Part shown: positions 63,765 to 64,000 of the stretch, one piece after another
Layout of the letters: each line of letters begins with the position of its first letter
Position numbering within the stretch: the first letter of the stretch is position 1
Origin: Mariniflexile sp044335535
Lineage (GTDB): Bacteria > Bacteroidota > Bacteroidia > Flavobacteriales > Flavobacteriaceae
Assembly (NCBI RefSeq): GCF_044335535.1
Contig: NZ_JBIQVZ010000012.1
Coordinates: forward strand, 1 to 64,000
Reading direction: 5' to 3'
Length of the DNA stretch: 64,000 nucleotides
Notes under the pieces: generated by a model
What the model was told of the DNA's origin: nothing
Database searches by the model: none
What the model saw: the letters and a program-made list of their open reading frames with translations, nothing else
Translations under genes and position numbers: made by a program

Positions 63765-63984
63765 AACTGAACCCTGAACACTGAACCCTGAACACTGAAC
63801 ACTGAACACTGAACACTGAATACTGAACACTGAATACTGAATACTGAACACTGAACACTGAACCCTGAACCCTGAACACTGAACCCTGAACACTGAACCC
63901 TGAACACTGAACCCTGAACACTGAACACTGAACACTGAACACTGAATACTGAACACTGAATACTGAACACTGAACACTGAACTG
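63765..63984. repeat. heptamer tandem repeat (CTGAACA)n
   Basis: About 31 consecutive heptamers CTGAACA with CTGAACC and CTGAATA variants. Seven-base units without stop codons leave open frames on the minus strand that are not genes. Confidence 0.9.
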
Positions 63985-64000
63985 AACCCAAGAAGTGAGC

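Noticed and set aside
63692..63991. Three overlapping minus-strand open frames of repeated QCSVFSV residues
   Set aside because: They are translations of the CTGAACA heptamer in all frames; no start context, composition of a non-coding repeat.
10461..64000. Integron integrase or other tyrosine recombinase
   Set aside because: No protein in any frame shows the R...HxxR...Y recombinase pattern; the only related gene is a small excisionase-like HTH protein at 59663.

Overview
The DNA is AT-rich and reads as a chromosome segment of a member of the Bacteroidota, most likely a marine Flavobacteriaceae. Grounds: a type IX secretion C-terminal sorting domain, a GldM-like protein, a DUF3494 ice-binding lipoprotein, weak ribosome binding sites, candidate promoters near the TTG-N19-TAnnTTTG pattern, and flavobacterial heptamer repeats. 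No rRNA, tRNA, transposase, phage or plasmid gene was recognised.

Left flank (1-10.3 kb): ordinary genes. NADH dehydrogenase type 2, an ECF sigma factor with a membrane partner, an RsuA-family pseudouridine synthase overlapping topoisomerase III (topB), a MntA/HepT pair, an ice-binding lipoprotein, and a few membrane or START-like genes.

Centre (about 10.46-58.35 kb): this is the striking part. Some 38 gene units follow one another, nearly all on the minus strand, separated by repeated non-coding spacers. Nearly every unit (one or two genes) is bounded by short inverted arms that are specific to that unit: GTT plus 6-10 variable bases at its 5' end, and the complement ending in AAC at its 3' end. 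Integron cassettes have this logic (R' GTTRRRY at the start, R'' RYYYAAC at the end), but here the arms are longer and most spacers are far larger than a normal attC. Spacer families: type A (about 250 bp; subtypes A1, A2, A3 differ in the half next to the preceding gene's stop), type B (about 135 bp, ends GTTGCACAAC/GTTGTGCAAC), individually distinct attC-like palindromes (type C), type D (about 150-180 bp) and type E (about 130 bp). Read in the gene direction, a type A spacer holds the R'' arm, a hairpin, an intrinsic terminator, a promoter-like sequence and the R' arm, so each unit could be a self-contained transcription unit. Payload: small secreted or membrane proteins of unknown role, regulator/enzyme pairs, single enzymes (GH31, epimerase, cupin, Ntn hydrolase, alpha/beta hydrolase), and towards the right end HEPN, DUF262, DUF4365 and trypsin-like genes that suggest defence. 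A two-unit block is duplicated. No integron integrase is present in the window; it would be expected beyond the right (5') end.

Right flank (58.5-64 kb): a GC-richer DUF6266 gene with an in-frame amber codon, a small excisionase-like HTH gene, a large GH63-like glucosidase, and long tracts of 7-10 bp tandem repeats.
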